Position numbers and translations under genes: made by a program
Notes under the pieces: generated by a model
Told to the model about the DNA's origin: nothing
The model's input: only the letters and a program-made list of their open reading frames with translations
Databases searched by the model: none
From: Gp6-AA40 sp036407095
GTDB taxonomy: Bacteria; Acidobacteriota; Vicinamibacteria; Vicinamibacterales; UBA2999
Assembly (NCBI GenBank): GCA_036407095.1
Contig: DASWZV010000055.1
Location: 16,225-80,224 of the forward strand
Reading direction: 5' to 3'
Length of the DNA stretch: 64,000 nucleotides
Shown: positions 43,311 through 52,504 of the stretch, in pieces
Layout of the letters: every line of letters begins with the position of its first letter
Numbering within the stretch: the stretch's first letter is position 1

Positions 43311-44110
43311 GTCGTCCGGGCTTTCTTGCGTCTGCCGCTGCCGTGATGCTGGTGTGCGTTGCTGGCTCGGTCGCCGTGCGCGCTCAAGGGCGGGGCGCTC
43401 CGGCGCCCACCCCACGCCAGGGCGCCTTGCTCGATCTCACCGGGCAATGGGTGTCGGTGATTACCGAGGACTGGCGGTGGAGGATGGTGACGGCCCCGAA
43501 GGGAGACACCGCCAGCGTTCCGCTCAATCCAGCCGGTCGAAAGGTCGCGGAGGCGTGGAACCTCGACGCCGATCGCAAACGAGGCGAGCTGTGCAAGGCG
43601 TTCGGTCCTCCGGGACTGATCCGCCAGCCAGGGCGTGTGCGGATTCGATGGGAAGGTGACGCGACGCTGCTGCTCGATTTCGATGCGGGTACGCAGACGC
43701 GCCGGCTGAATTTCGGAAGCGCACGCACACCCATCGCACCCACACTTCAGGGCCAGTCGGCGGCGCGATGGTTCCGGCAACCCCAGAACCGGGGCATCTT
43801 CGGCCGCGGAAGTGCAACGAGCGGTGGATCGCTCGAAGTGGTCACGACCAAACTCGCGCCCGGCTACCTGCGTTCCAACGGTGTGCCCTACAGCGGGCGC
43901 ACTGTCGTGAAGGAATTCTTCGACAGCTTCACGTTGCCGGAAGACGGCACGTGGCTCATTGTGACCACGGTGGTTCAGGACCCTGAGTACCTGACGCAGG
44001 AGTTCGTGATCAGCTCGCAATTCAAGAAGGAGACGGACCTGTCGAAGTGGAATCCGCGTCCCTGCGACATTCCGGCGCCGGTCGTTCCAGCGCGCGCGAG
44101 CGTGCGTTGA
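43307..44110 (+). CDS. Secreted protein, divergent 'DLSG' family
   Basis: 267 aa. Signal FLASAAAVMLVCVAGSVAVRAQ, then a Gly/Arg/Pro linker and LLDLTGQW, a degenerate form of the family's DLSGxW. The C-terminal half (YLRSNGVPYSGRTVVKEFF, TVVQDPEYLTQEFV) follows the same motif order as 41485-42339. The ATG overlaps the previous TGA as ATGA, and its own TGA overlaps the next start. No enzymatic motif is visible. Confidence 0.72.
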   Translation: MSRPGFLASAAAVMLVCVAGSVAVRAQGRGAPAPTPRQGALLDLTGQWVSVITEDWRWRMVTAPKGDTASVPLNPAGRKVAEAWNLDADRKRGELCKAFGPPGLIRQPGRVRIRWEGDATLLLDFDAGTQTRRLNFGSARTPIAPTLQGQSAARWFRQPQNRGIFGRGSATSGGSLEVVTTKLAPGYLRSNGVPYSGRTVVKEFFDSFTLPEDGTWLIVTTVVQDPEYLTQEFVISSQFKKETDLSKWNPRPCDIPAPVVPARASVR

Positions 44111-44952
44111 GCACCGCCCGATGGTCGAGAACGCATGCCGTGCTGCTGATCGCCGTCGTCGTGTGCGCGTCCGCGTCCATCGATGCGCAGTGGGTGAAGC
44201 ACCGCACGTCGGGCATTCCGCGCACGCCCAATGGCAATCCCAATCTGTCGGCGGCGACGCCGAGGACACCCGACGGCAAACCTGACCTCTCCGGTATGTG
44301 GATCACCGCACCCGCCAACGCGCTGCCGTGCGGACGTGGTCTGGTGGAATGCGGCATCGAGCTGCCGATGTCACGCGAGGGTGGCTACATGGGCGCAAGC
44401 ATTCCGGGCGGACTTCCGTATCAGTCGTGGGCGGCGGAGCTCGTGAAGAAGAACGTGGCCGCGAGCTCGAAGGACGACCCGCATGGCGTGTGCCTGCCCG
44501 ACACGTTCTTGCGCGCGTACGGCCTGCCGCACATCGTCAAGTTCGTCCAGACTCCTCAGCTCCTCATCGCGCTCGAGGAGTACAACGCGGACTACCGGCA
44601 GATCTTCCTCGACGGCCGCCCGCTGCCCGAGGACCCGACGCCGTCATGGAACGGGTACTCCGTCGGCCGCTGGGACGGCGACGCGCTCGTCGTCGACTCG
44701 ATCGGTTTTCGTGACGACCTGTGGCTCGACGTTCGCGGCAGCCCGCTGACGAGCGCCGGCAAGGTTCGCGAGCGGATCACCAGGCCGGATTTCGGTCATC
44801 TGAATATCGAGGTGACCGTCGACGACCCCAAGGCGTACACGCGGCCGTGGACTGTTCGGCTTCAGCAGCAGATCATCGCGGACACAGAGATCATCGACGA
44901 GATCTGCCTCGAGAACGAGAAGTTCATGCGGCGCCTGCGTGGAATACGCTGA
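44107..44952 (+). CDS. Secreted 'GKPDLSGMW' family protein of unknown function
   Basis: 281 aa from the TTG at 44107, which overlaps the previous TGA as TTGA and gives an uninterrupted signal (THAVLLIAVVVCASASIDAQ). The ATG at 44047 would overlap the upstream gene by 64 bases and delay the signal, so I prefer TTG; this is the least certain start in the operon. The protein matches 3434-4321 motif for motif: GKPDLSGMW, GLPYQSW, RAYGLPHIVKFVQTPQLL, PSWNGYSVGRWDGDALVVDSIGF and VTVDDPKAYTRPWTV. Confidence 0.75.
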   Translation: MSTARWSRTHAVLLIAVVVCASASIDAQWVKHRTSGIPRTPNGNPNLSAATPRTPDGKPDLSGMWITAPANALPCGRGLVECGIELPMSREGGYMGASIPGGLPYQSWAAELVKKNVAASSKDDPHGVCLPDTFLRAYGLPHIVKFVQTPQLLIALEEYNADYRQIFLDGRPLPEDPTPSWNGYSVGRWDGDALVVDSIGFRDDLWLDVRGSPLTSAGKVRERITRPDFGHLNIEVTVDDPKAYTRPWTVRLQQQIIADTEIIDEICLENEKFMRRLRGIR

Positions 44953-45030
44953 TCGACATCGCCGAACGATCCGTCCGTGGCCGCATGTGCCGGCGGTTGC
45001 GCCGACGATACGTAAGCTCGGGCCTACTCA

Positions 45031-46656
45031 ATGCGACACACTCTCTCATTTGTCTCTGTCGTGCTTCTGGCGTCCGTGTTGCCAGTCAGCATGCGTGGCC
45101 GGTCCTTGGTTGATCCGATGCCCCCGGGACCCGAGGCGTGCACCGCACTCGGTGCAGCGAGGTTCGCGACCGTCGCGACCTTGAACGTGACGTACGATGG
45201 AGGGTCGGCCGCCCAGCCGCCGCATTGCATCGTGCGCGGATCCGCGGCGCCGCGAACGGGTACTGACGGCAAACCGTACGAGACGCGTTTCGAGCTGCGA
45301 CTGCCGACGACGTGGAGTGCCCGGTTCCTGTATCAAGGCGGTGGTGGGAACGATGGCACAGTCGCCCCGGCAGTGGGACGCAACACGGGGTCGTTTCCAG
45401 AGACCGGCTTGCAGCGCGGCTTCGCGGTCGTGACCACCGATGCGGGCCATCAGGGTCCAACTCCCGAGTTCGGTCTCGATCCGACCGCGCGCATCGATCA
45501 TGCCTACGCCGCGCACGAGCGCACAGCGACGATCGCGTTCTCGATCGTCGCTCGGTATTACGGCCGTCCGCCCGATCGCAAGTACTTCGTCGGCTGCTCG
45601 GGCGGAGGCCGGCAGGGGATGATGTTTGCGCAGCGATACCCGACGTTCTTCGACGGCATTGCGATCTGCGCCCCGGCGATGAGCGTGTCGAGCGGCGCGA
45701 CGATTGCCGCGGCGTGGGATACACAGACCTATCTCTCCATTGCTCCTCCGAACGCGGAAGGTCAGCGCATCCTGAGTCAGGCCTTCAGCGATGCCGATCT
45801 CTCGCTCGTGTCACGCGGCATCACCAGCGCGTGCGACGCTGCCGACGGGGCCATGGATGGAATGGTGCTGCGTCCGGAGGCATGCCGTTTCGATCCGAAG
45901 CGCCTGCAGTGCGCCGCGGCGAAAAATGCCCGATGCCTGACGGCCGCGCAGGTGACCGCGCTCGAACGGACCTTCGGTGGTCCGCGTGACTCGTCCGGAC
46001 GCGCCCTCTACGTCGGACAAGCGTGGGATCCCGGAATCGCCGCGCCTGGGTGGCGGCAGTGGAAGCTGGGCTCGTCTCAGACCGCCACTCCGAACGCTGC
46101 GAATACCACGCTGATGGCCGGCGCGCTCGCACATGAATTCTTCACGCCGGCCGATCCGGCATTTACGATCACGCAGTTCAACTTCGATCGCGATCCGGCG
46201 CGAATGGACGGCTTCTCATCGGTCTTTGACACCTACCGCGATGCCACGCTGGCCGACTTTCGGAAGCGCGGCGGCAAGCTGCTGATCTTTCATGGGACGG
46301 CCGATCCGATCTTCTCAGCGCTCGAGTCAATCGACTACTACCAACGGTTGACGCGCAACAACGGCGGACCTGAGGCGACGAGCACGTGGGCGAGGTTGTT
46401 CCTCGTCCCAGGGATGAATCACTGCGCGGGCGGACCGGCGACCGACAGCTTCGATGGATTGGGTGCCATTGTCGATTGGGTCGAGAAAGGCGCCGCGCCG
46501 TCGCGCATCGAGGCATCGGCACGTCCAGGGACGATGTACTTTCCTGAACGGACGCGTCCCCTCTGTGCGTATCCGTCGTACGCCCGGTACACCGGCGTCG
46601 GAAGCCTGGAAAACAGCGCGAACTTCGTTTGCGCATCCACCGCAAATGCGCGCTGA
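45031..46656 (+). CDS. Exported tannase/feruloyl esterase
   Basis: 541 aa with Sec signal (LSFVSVVLLASVLPVS). Tannase-family alpha/beta hydrolase: oxyanion region RFLYQGGGGNDG, nucleophile Ser190 in GCSGGGRQG, acid in IFHGTADPIF, and histidine in PGMNHCAGG. The Cys next to the serine and a second Cys beside the His match the CS-D-HC disulfide arrangement of the family. The C-terminal CAYPSYARYTG...FVCA is also typical. It hydrolyses phenolic esters such as feruloyl or galloyl groups. It stands between the 'DLSG' operon and the LysR gene. Confidence 0.9.
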   Translation: MRHTLSFVSVVLLASVLPVSMRGRSLVDPMPPGPEACTALGAARFATVATLNVTYDGGSAAQPPHCIVRGSAAPRTGTDGKPYETRFELRLPTTWSARFLYQGGGGNDGTVAPAVGRNTGSFPETGLQRGFAVVTTDAGHQGPTPEFGLDPTARIDHAYAAHERTATIAFSIVARYYGRPPDRKYFVGCSGGGRQGMMFAQRYPTFFDGIAICAPAMSVSSGATIAAAWDTQTYLSIAPPNAEGQRILSQAFSDADLSLVSRGITSACDAADGAMDGMVLRPEACRFDPKRLQCAAAKNARCLTAAQVTALERTFGGPRDSSGRALYVGQAWDPGIAAPGWRQWKLGSSQTATPNAANTTLMAGALAHEFFTPADPAFTITQFNFDRDPARMDGFSSVFDTYRDATLADFRKRGGKLLIFHGTADPIFSALESIDYYQRLTRNNGGPEATSTWARLFLVPGMNHCAGGPATDSFDGLGAIVDWVEKGAAPSRIEASARPGTMYFPERTRPLCAYPSYARYTGVGSLENSANFVCASTANAR

Positions 46657-46699
46657 GACCTACCACTCATAAGACGTATTACGACTTACCCGAGCGCGC

Positions 46700-46726
46700 A
46701 CGGGTTGCGATTCGATGACGACCCGT
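46700..46726. promoter_or_regulatory. Inverted repeat ACGGGT-N15-ACCCGT upstream of LysR gene
   Basis: ACGGGT (46700-46705) and ACCCGT (46721-46726) are exact reverse complements, ending 7 bases before the predicted LysR start. LysR proteins often bind dyads of about this span next to their own gene. Low-confidence autoregulatory site. Confidence 0.3.
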
Positions 46727-46733
46727 CTAGCCT

Positions 46734-47669
46734 GTGGACGTGGAACTGCGGCACCTGCGCTACTTCGTGGCGGTGGCGGACGAACTCAACTTCACGCGCG
46801 CCGCGATTCGTCTGCACACTTCGCAGCCGTCGCTCAGTCAGCAGATCCGGCAGCTCGAAGCGGAGGTCGGCGTCGCGCTTCTGAATCGCAGCCGCCATCA
46901 CGTCGCGCTGACCGACGCCGGTCGCGTCTTTCTACGCGAGACGAAAGACATCCTCGGTCGCATCGAGCACGCGGGGCGGTTGGCGAAACAGGCGTCCAGC
47001 GGGCGCGCCGGCGATCTGTCGGTCGGCACCTTTCCTGCGGCAGATGTCCGCATCGTCCCCGCGCTGCGGCCGCTGGTCGCGACGCGCCTGCCAAACGTCC
47101 ATCTGATCCTGCACAGCAAGTACGCCGTCGAACCGGTGACCGGCCTGCGGACAGGCGCGCTCGATGTCGCCTTCATGCGGGGGCCGCTCGATGTCGATGG
47201 GCTCGAAGTGATCGAACTGGTGTACGAGTCGATCGTCGTGGTGCTGCCCGCGCATCATCCACTGACGCGTCGAACGCGCATCCCGATCGACCTGCTGCAC
47301 GATCTCCCGTGCATCACGATGGAGCGCACGCTCGCGCCTGCGCTGCACGATGCGATTGCGGCGCTCTATCGGCAGGCACACATTCGTATGCAAGCCGTAT
47401 CGAGCGCCGACAACGTGCTCGGCCATCTGCAACTGGTCAAAGAAGGCCTCGGATTCGCGTTGCTGCCCGATTCGGTCGGCGCGTTGCTGCCGCCGGGCGT
47501 CGTGGTCAAGCCGCTCGCGAGCGACCCGGCCCCGACGGTATCGATCGTCGTGGCGTGGAAGCGGGGCAACGTGTCACCACTCGTGCGCGCGCTTGTCGAC
47601 CTGGTTCGTCAGGTCGCCTCGCGGCCGAAAGACGTCCGGCGTCTCACCAGGCGACCGAGAAAGTCTTAG
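46734..47669 (+). CDS. LysR-family transcriptional regulator
   Basis: 311 aa. GTG start at 46734; the GTG two codons later (46740) gives the common family beginning MELRHLRYFVAVAD and is equally likely. Helix-turn-helix in residues 1-60 (NFTRAAIRLHTSQPSLSQQIRQLEAEVGVALLNR), then a type 2 periplasmic-binding effector domain (LSVGTFPAADVRIVP to the end). It precedes and probably controls the CoA-transferase operon 38 bases downstream, as usual for LysR genes beside catabolic clusters. No convincing ribosome binding site is visible. Confidence 0.9.
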   Translation: MDVELRHLRYFVAVADELNFTRAAIRLHTSQPSLSQQIRQLEAEVGVALLNRSRHHVALTDAGRVFLRETKDILGRIEHAGRLAKQASSGRAGDLSVGTFPAADVRIVPALRPLVATRLPNVHLILHSKYAVEPVTGLRTGALDVAFMRGPLDVDGLEVIELVYESIVVVLPAHHPLTRRTRIPIDLLHDLPCITMERTLAPALHDAIAALYRQAHIRMQAVSSADNVLGHLQLVKEGLGFALLPDSVGALLPPGVVVKPLASDPAPTVSIVVAWKRGNVSPLVRALVDLVRQVASRPKDVRRLTRRPRKS

Positions 47670-47707
47670 CCGTTCCCCGCGTGCGCCGCTAGACTCCCAC
47701 CGACACG

Positions 47708-48964
47708 ATGTCCATTGATACGCCGCCCGTGCCCACGGCGCCGCTCGCGGGCCTCACCGTGCTCGACCTCACGTGGGCGCTCGCCGGGCCGTTCGCGACA
47801 TTTCTGCTCGCGGGGTTGGGCGCGCGCGTGATCAAGATCGAAAATCCGGACTCGCCGGATCCGTGCCGCGAGAATCCGCCGTACCTGGGGCGCGACGGCG
47901 TCTCGATCGGGCGCACGCGGGCCGACGACGTGTCGGTGTCGGCGCTGAACCGCCTGCGCGGCAAGTACGGCATCACGCTCAACCTCAAGCAAGCAGGCGC
48001 ACGAGATGTGTTCGCCGACCTCCTCCGTCAGGCCGATATCGTCGTCGAGAACTTCAGCGCCGGCACGCTCAATCGGCTCGGCGTCGGCTATTCGTTCGCG
48101 CGATCCGTCAACCCGCGCGTGATCTACTGCTCGATATCGGGTTTCGGCGCGCACGCGACCAACAGCGGCGCGAAGGCGATGGACAGCATCATTCAGGCCT
48201 TGAGTGGATTGATGATGACCTCGGGCGATCCGGGCGATCCGCCGGTTCGCGTCGGTGTGCCGGTGGCTGATCTGCTCACGCCGGTGTTCGGCGTGGTGGG
48301 CATACTCTCGGCGCTGCGGCAGCGCGAGTCGAGCGGCGTCGGACAGCACGTGGACGTCTCGATGCTCGGCGTCCTCACGTCGCTGGTGGCGGCCGAACCG
48401 TTCGATCTGCTCGAGGCATGCGGCTTGCCGCAGCGCACCGGGCGCGTAGTGCCACGATTGACGCCGTTCGGGATCTACGAGTCGGCCGATGGCCATGTGG
48501 CGATATGCGCCCCGACCGAACAGTTTGCCCGCGGCGTCTTTGCCACGATCGGTCATCCCGAATTCGGGACCGACCCGCGGTTCGCGACGCGCGATGCACG
48601 CGTGGCGCACGTCGCCGAGATCAACGCTCACATCGAAGACTTCACACGCACGCTTCCCACTGCTGACCTGCTGGCGTTACTCGAGCGGCACCACGTGCCT
48701 GCGGCCCCGGTACGATCGCCGGCCGACGCCATTCGCGATCCGCGCGTGCGCGCGCGCGGTGAAACGCAGCCGCTCGAGCATCCAGAGTTTGGTCACGTCG
48801 CGGACGTCATCGGGATGGGTATTCCGATCACCTTCTCGGAGTCCGGTGCCGGTGATCTGCGCGCGGCTCCGTGCATCGGCCAGGACAACGCGCTCGTCTA
48901 CGGCGAGTGGCTCGGCTACGGATCGGACGGCGTGGCGCGAATGCACGCCGCCGGAATCATCTGA
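47708..48964 (+). CDS. CaiB/BaiF family III CoA-transferase
   Basis: 418 aa. Family features: LAGLTVLDLTWALAGPFATFLLAGLGARVIKIE, NLKQAGARDVFADLL, IVVENFSAGTLNRLG, and the catalytic Asp159 in AMDSIIQALSGLM. C-terminal VRARGETQPLEHPEFG is also usual. The enzyme exchanges CoA between an acyl-CoA and a free carboxylate. It is the first gene of a coupled operon with two 2-hydroxyacyl-CoA dehydratase-like subunits (the next GTG starts at the base after this stop), so its substrate is likely a hydroxy acid. Confidence 0.92.
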   Translation: MSIDTPPVPTAPLAGLTVLDLTWALAGPFATFLLAGLGARVIKIENPDSPDPCRENPPYLGRDGVSIGRTRADDVSVSALNRLRGKYGITLNLKQAGARDVFADLLRQADIVVENFSAGTLNRLGVGYSFARSVNPRVIYCSISGFGAHATNSGAKAMDSIIQALSGLMMTSGDPGDPPVRVGVPVADLLTPVFGVVGILSALRQRESSGVGQHVDVSMLGVLTSLVAAEPFDLLEACGLPQRTGRVVPRLTPFGIYESADGHVAICAPTEQFARGVFATIGHPEFGTDPRFATRDARVAHVAEINAHIEDFTRTLPTADLLALLERHHVPAAPVRSPADAIRDPRVRARGETQPLEHPEFGHVADVIGMGIPITFSESGAGDLRAAPCIGQDNALVYGEWLGYGSDGVARMHAAGII

Positions 48965-50041
48965 GTGCCGATCGTGCAGAAGCCGATTGTGTGTGTCGCT
49001 TCACCATCGGTGCCCCTCGAGATCGTGCGCGCAGCCGGCTGCGACGCGCAGTTCGCGCGCGGCTCGTGCGATCCAACGCCGGCTGCCGATGCGCATCTGG
49101 AACCGTTCATCTTTCCGAACCGGCTGCGGCAGCTCGTGGAAGCCGCCCTCACTGGACGTTTGGCACACGTCGCCCGCATCGTGGTACCGCGGACGTCGGA
49201 CGCCGACTACAAATGCTTCCTGTATCTACGCGAGTTCGTGCGCCGCGGCGCAATCCCTGCACTCCCGCCCGTTGTGTTGTTCGACTTGCTGCAATCAGAC
49301 GGACCGGGGGTGCGTGCGTACGACGTGGCGCGCACGCGCGCGCTCTGCGATGAGCTCGCATCGGTGTCGGGGCGGACGCCGTCGGTCGACGACCTTCGCC
49401 GCGAGATTGGACGAGTCAATGCCGCGCGGGAAGCGGCCAGACGCGTGATGGCGCTTCGTCGCAGTCGTCCGCGGATCAGCGGAACGGAGGCGTTGCCACT
49501 GCTCGCGGCCTTTTGGGAGATGGAGCCCGATCGCTACGCGGCCATGGCCAGCGACGCGGCCGGCGAGATAGCGGCGCGACAACCTCTCGAGGGAGCGCGT
49601 CTACTGCTCGCCGGGGCTCCCGTGGACGCGCCAGTCGTGCACCAGGCGATCGAATCGCACGGCGCCGTCGTCACTGCCGAACTCGTTCCGTGGGGAACCG
49701 GTGCGACGGGAGACGACGTGCGACTCGATGATGATCCGGTGATGGCGCTCGCCGACTGGTATCGGTCCAATACCATCGGTGCGCGGACTCCTGTCGAAAC
49801 GATGAGACGATGGATTGACGAGAGGCTCGACGACGCGGACGGCGTGGTGGTGTTGCTGCCGCCCGATGACGCGGTGTTCGGGTGGGACTATCCAGCTCTC
49901 CGCGATCGGCTGGCGGCGCGTGGCATTCCGCACGTGTGCCTTCGCGGCGACCCTTACGAGCCGCCGACGCAATCGGCTCACGCAGACCTCGTGGCGATGA
50001 TTGCGGCAGCGTCGCGGCTGCAGGAAGCCAGACATGGCTGA
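48965..50041 (+). CDS. 2-hydroxyacyl-CoA dehydratase-family subunit (D/beta-like)
   Basis: 358 aa from a GTG immediately after the CoA-transferase stop. It resembles the D-component/beta subunit family: IVCVASPSVPLEIVRAAGCDAQF at the N-terminus, IVVPRTSDADYKCFLYLREF in the cluster-binding region, and DGVVVLLPPDDAVFGWDYPALRDRL toward the end. Cys residues remain at AAGC, GSC and YKC, but the C-terminal region, where active members usually give a third [4Fe-4S] ligand, has only CLRGDPYEPP. Forms a pair with the next gene (8-base overlap). Active homologues are oxygen-sensitive and need an ATP-driven activator, absent here. Confidence 0.78.
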   Translation: MPIVQKPIVCVASPSVPLEIVRAAGCDAQFARGSCDPTPAADAHLEPFIFPNRLRQLVEAALTGRLAHVARIVVPRTSDADYKCFLYLREFVRRGAIPALPPVVLFDLLQSDGPGVRAYDVARTRALCDELASVSGRTPSVDDLRREIGRVNAAREAARRVMALRRSRPRISGTEALPLLAAFWEMEPDRYAAMASDAAGEIAARQPLEGARLLLAGAPVDAPVVHQAIESHGAVVTAELVPWGTGATGDDVRLDDDPVMALADWYRSNTIGARTPVETMRRWIDERLDDADGVVVLLPPDDAVFGWDYPALRDRLAARGIPHVCLRGDPYEPPTQSAHADLVAMIAAASRLQEARHG

Positions 50042-51299
50042 CAAGCAGCTCGATGCGACGATGGCGGCTGCGGCGTTTCAGAAGACATGGTTTGCCGACT
50101 TGCGCCGCCGTGTCTTCGACGAACGTCAGCCGTACGCGCTGGTGCAGGCAGACGTGCCGTTCGAGCTGTTCGATCTCGTCGACGTCCCCGCCGTCAGCAA
50201 TCAATGGTGGGCCTCGATAGTCGCGGCCAAACGTCAGGCCGCGCGCTTGTTCGCGGCGATGGAAGCCGATGGCCTCAACGGCGATCTGTGCCGGTATTGC
50301 AGCCTCGGCTACGCCTCGACGCGGTATCGCGACGGAGGTGAGTCTCCGTGGGGCGGATTGCCAACACCGCGTCTTCTGTGCGCGCGGCTCACCTGCGACT
50401 GCATCCACCGCGTCTTCGCGTTGTGGGCCGACGCGTTCGGCGCCGAGCTCTTCGAAATCGATCATCCCGGCGCCGGCGAGCTGCCACCGCGCTGGTGGGA
50501 GATGGGCCGGCACCATTGGCGCGAGTTGGTGGAACCGCACCGGCTCGCGTTCGTGGCGTCCACACTCGAAGCACTGGTCGAACGTCTCGAGACGATCAGC
50601 GGCCGCGTCCTCGATCGCGGGGCTCTGCGGGAGCGGCTGGATCTGGTCAATCGGCAGGAGGAAGTGTTCGACGCCGTGCGCACTCTCATCGCCAGCGCAC
50701 CCGAGTGCCCGGTGCGGATGACTGAGCAGATCACCAACGTGATGGCGACGCAGTGGGTGAGAGGCACCGAGTGGGCACTCGGCCACGCGCGCGCGTTTCA
50801 CGATGAAGTCAAGCAGCGGGTGGATGCCGGCATCGCTGCGTGTCCAGGTGAACGCGCGCGGCTGATGTGGATCGGCGCCGGCCTGTGGCACGACACCGGT
50901 TTCTACACCGCGTTCGAGTCGTCGCATCGCGCCGTGTTCGTCTGGTCGATGTATCTTGCGTTCGGGCCCGATGGCTACATCCGCTACGGCCTCGACGACC
51001 CGATGGCCGCGCTGGCCAGTCGCACGGCGAGCTTCAACGAGTATTTGCACAATCCGCCCTGGGCCGCGGAGTGGATCGCCCATCAGGCACGCGAGCACCG
51101 CATCGACGCCGCTCTCGTCCTGCATCCCCGCCGGATGAAGCCGGCCGCGACAGGCCGTCTCTTCATCGAGCGATCGCTCGAGGACGCCGGCATCCCCGTC
51201 TTGCGCATCGAGGCGGACGTCGTCGATTCGCGTGAGTGGGATCCTGATGCCGCGCGCGCCGCAGTCCGCTCGTTCCTCGAGACCCGGGTGCTGCAGTGA
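50034..51299 (+). CDS. 2-hydroxyacyl-CoA dehydratase-family subunit (alpha/BcrC-FldC-like)
   Basis: 421 aa from the ATG at 50034. Family segments: GDLCRYCSLGYAST, LLCARLTCDCIHRVFALWADAF (cluster cysteines), LMWIGAGLWHDTGFYTAFES, and the C-terminal AGIPVLRIEADVVDSREWDPDAARAAVRSFLE. The usual late cysteine is replaced: the stretch before KPAATGRL reads ALVLHPRRM. The two subunits together may still bind one cluster through the remaining cysteines, or act in another way. The TGA overlaps the carrier's GTG (GTGA), so translation is coupled. Confidence 0.78.
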   Translation: MADKQLDATMAAAAFQKTWFADLRRRVFDERQPYALVQADVPFELFDLVDVPAVSNQWWASIVAAKRQAARLFAAMEADGLNGDLCRYCSLGYASTRYRDGGESPWGGLPTPRLLCARLTCDCIHRVFALWADAFGAELFEIDHPGAGELPPRWWEMGRHHWRELVEPHRLAFVASTLEALVERLETISGRVLDRGALRERLDLVNRQEEVFDAVRTLIASAPECPVRMTEQITNVMATQWVRGTEWALGHARAFHDEVKQRVDAGIAACPGERARLMWIGAGLWHDTGFYTAFESSHRAVFVWSMYLAFGPDGYIRYGLDDPMAALASRTASFNEYLHNPPWAAEWIAHQAREHRIDAALVLHPRRMKPAATGRLFIERSLEDAGIPVLRIEADVVDSREWDPDAARAAVRSFLETRVLQ

Positions 51300-52504
51300 C
51301 GATCACCATCGCGGGCTCGGCGCCGGCGAGCTGGCGAATGCCGTTCGTCGCCACGCTGATCGCGATGTTCACACTGCAGTTGTCGAACCTCGGCATCTCG
51401 CCGCTGCTGCCGTCGATCCAACGGGAGTTCGGCATGAGCTTCACGCAGCTCGGTCTCTTCACCGGGCTATACGGGCTGCTGGCCATGCTGCTCAGCGTGC
51501 CGGCCGGGATCGCCGCCAATCGCTACGGCGTCAAGCAAATACTGTCACTCGGACTGCTGGGCGTCGCCGTTGGCAGCGTGCTGCTCGGTGAGGCGGGGAG
51601 CTTCGCGTCTGCACTCACGTTCCGCGGCGTGACGATCTTCGGCTATCGGTTCGCATTCGTCAGCGTGCTCGTTGCGGTTGCGCTCACGGCGCCAGCATCG
51701 TTGCGCGGCCGCACGATGGGCATCCTCGGTGCGACATCAGCGCTGGCGTCTGTCATCGGCGCTCCGCTCGGGGGTCTTTTCGTCGGAGCGTTCGGCTGGC
51801 GTGTCGCAATTCTCGGGTACGCCGCCATGGCTGTACTCGGTGCCGTCGTGTTCTGGCTGTTCTACCGGCCCACGTCGGATGATGCGATCAGCGCGGGCGT
51901 GCAACCGCCGCGCGCGGCGTCCAGCCGCAGCGCATTCCTCTCCCCGATTCCATGGATGCTCGCGCTGATCGTCGGACTGGGCGGCTTCGGCCAGTTCACG
52001 GTGACCTATTTCATTCCAAGCGTGGCCGACACGCTCTACGGCCTGAATGCGGCCGCGGCGGGTGTCATCATCAGCGCCGGTTATCTCACGGCCATCGCCG
52101 TGAACCTCGCCGTCGGTATGCTGGCGGATCGCTTCAACAAGCTGCTCGTGCTCGGTGCCGTGTTCGTGTTGCTGGCACTTGCCTCGTCTTCGATGACGAT
52201 CGAGGATCCCCTGGTCTTCCGCATTTCGGCGGCCATGGTCATCGGCCTCGGCTTCTCGGCGACCAATCAGTTGTACGGCCTCGGCGGCAGTGTCATGCCG
52301 CGGCAAGAGGCTGGCCATGCGATGGGCGTTGTGAGCCTGGGCGCCGGGCTGTTCGGATATTTCGGACCGCAGATGCTCGGGGTGTTGCGCGACTACACGG
52401 GGTCGTTTACCGCCGGCTTCTATATGGTTGCGGCGGCCGACATCGTCACGATCGGATTGATTGCGCTGCTGTACCGCATGACGCGAGGGGCATCACAAAT
52501 ATGA
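51296..52504 (+). CDS. MFS transporter
   Basis: 402 aa, 12 predicted helices, GTG start overlapping the previous TGA. First-helix region ATLIAMFTLQLSNLGISPLLPSIQREFGMS and the loop 2-3 motif GIAANRYGVKQ are typical of the major facilitator superfamily, near the cyanate/aromatic-acid type. In the operon it most likely imports the carboxylate that the CoA-transferase activates. Its stop overlaps the ATG of the next gene (ATGA). Confidence 0.88.
   Translation: MTITIAGSAPASWRMPFVATLIAMFTLQLSNLGISPLLPSIQREFGMSFTQLGLFTGLYGLLAMLLSVPAGIAANRYGVKQILSLGLLGVAVGSVLLGEAGSFASALTFRGVTIFGYRFAFVSVLVAVALTAPASLRGRTMGILGATSALASVIGAPLGGLFVGAFGWRVAILGYAAMAVLGAVVFWLFYRPTSDDAISAGVQPPRAASSRSAFLSPIPWMLALIVGLGGFGQFTVTYFIPSVADTLYGLNAAAAGVIISAGYLTAIAVNLAVGMLADRFNKLLVLGAVFVLLALASSSMTIEDPLVFRISAAMVIGLGFSATNQLYGLGGSVMPRQEAGHAMGVVSLGAGLFGYFGPQMLGVLRDYTGSFTAGFYMVAAADIVTIGLIALLYRMTRGASQI

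Noticed and set aside
44047..44106. ATG start at 44047 for the last 'DLSG' gene
   Set aside because: It overlaps the previous gene by 64 bases and puts a polar stretch before the signal peptide; TTG at 44107 with TTGA overlap fits the operon pattern.
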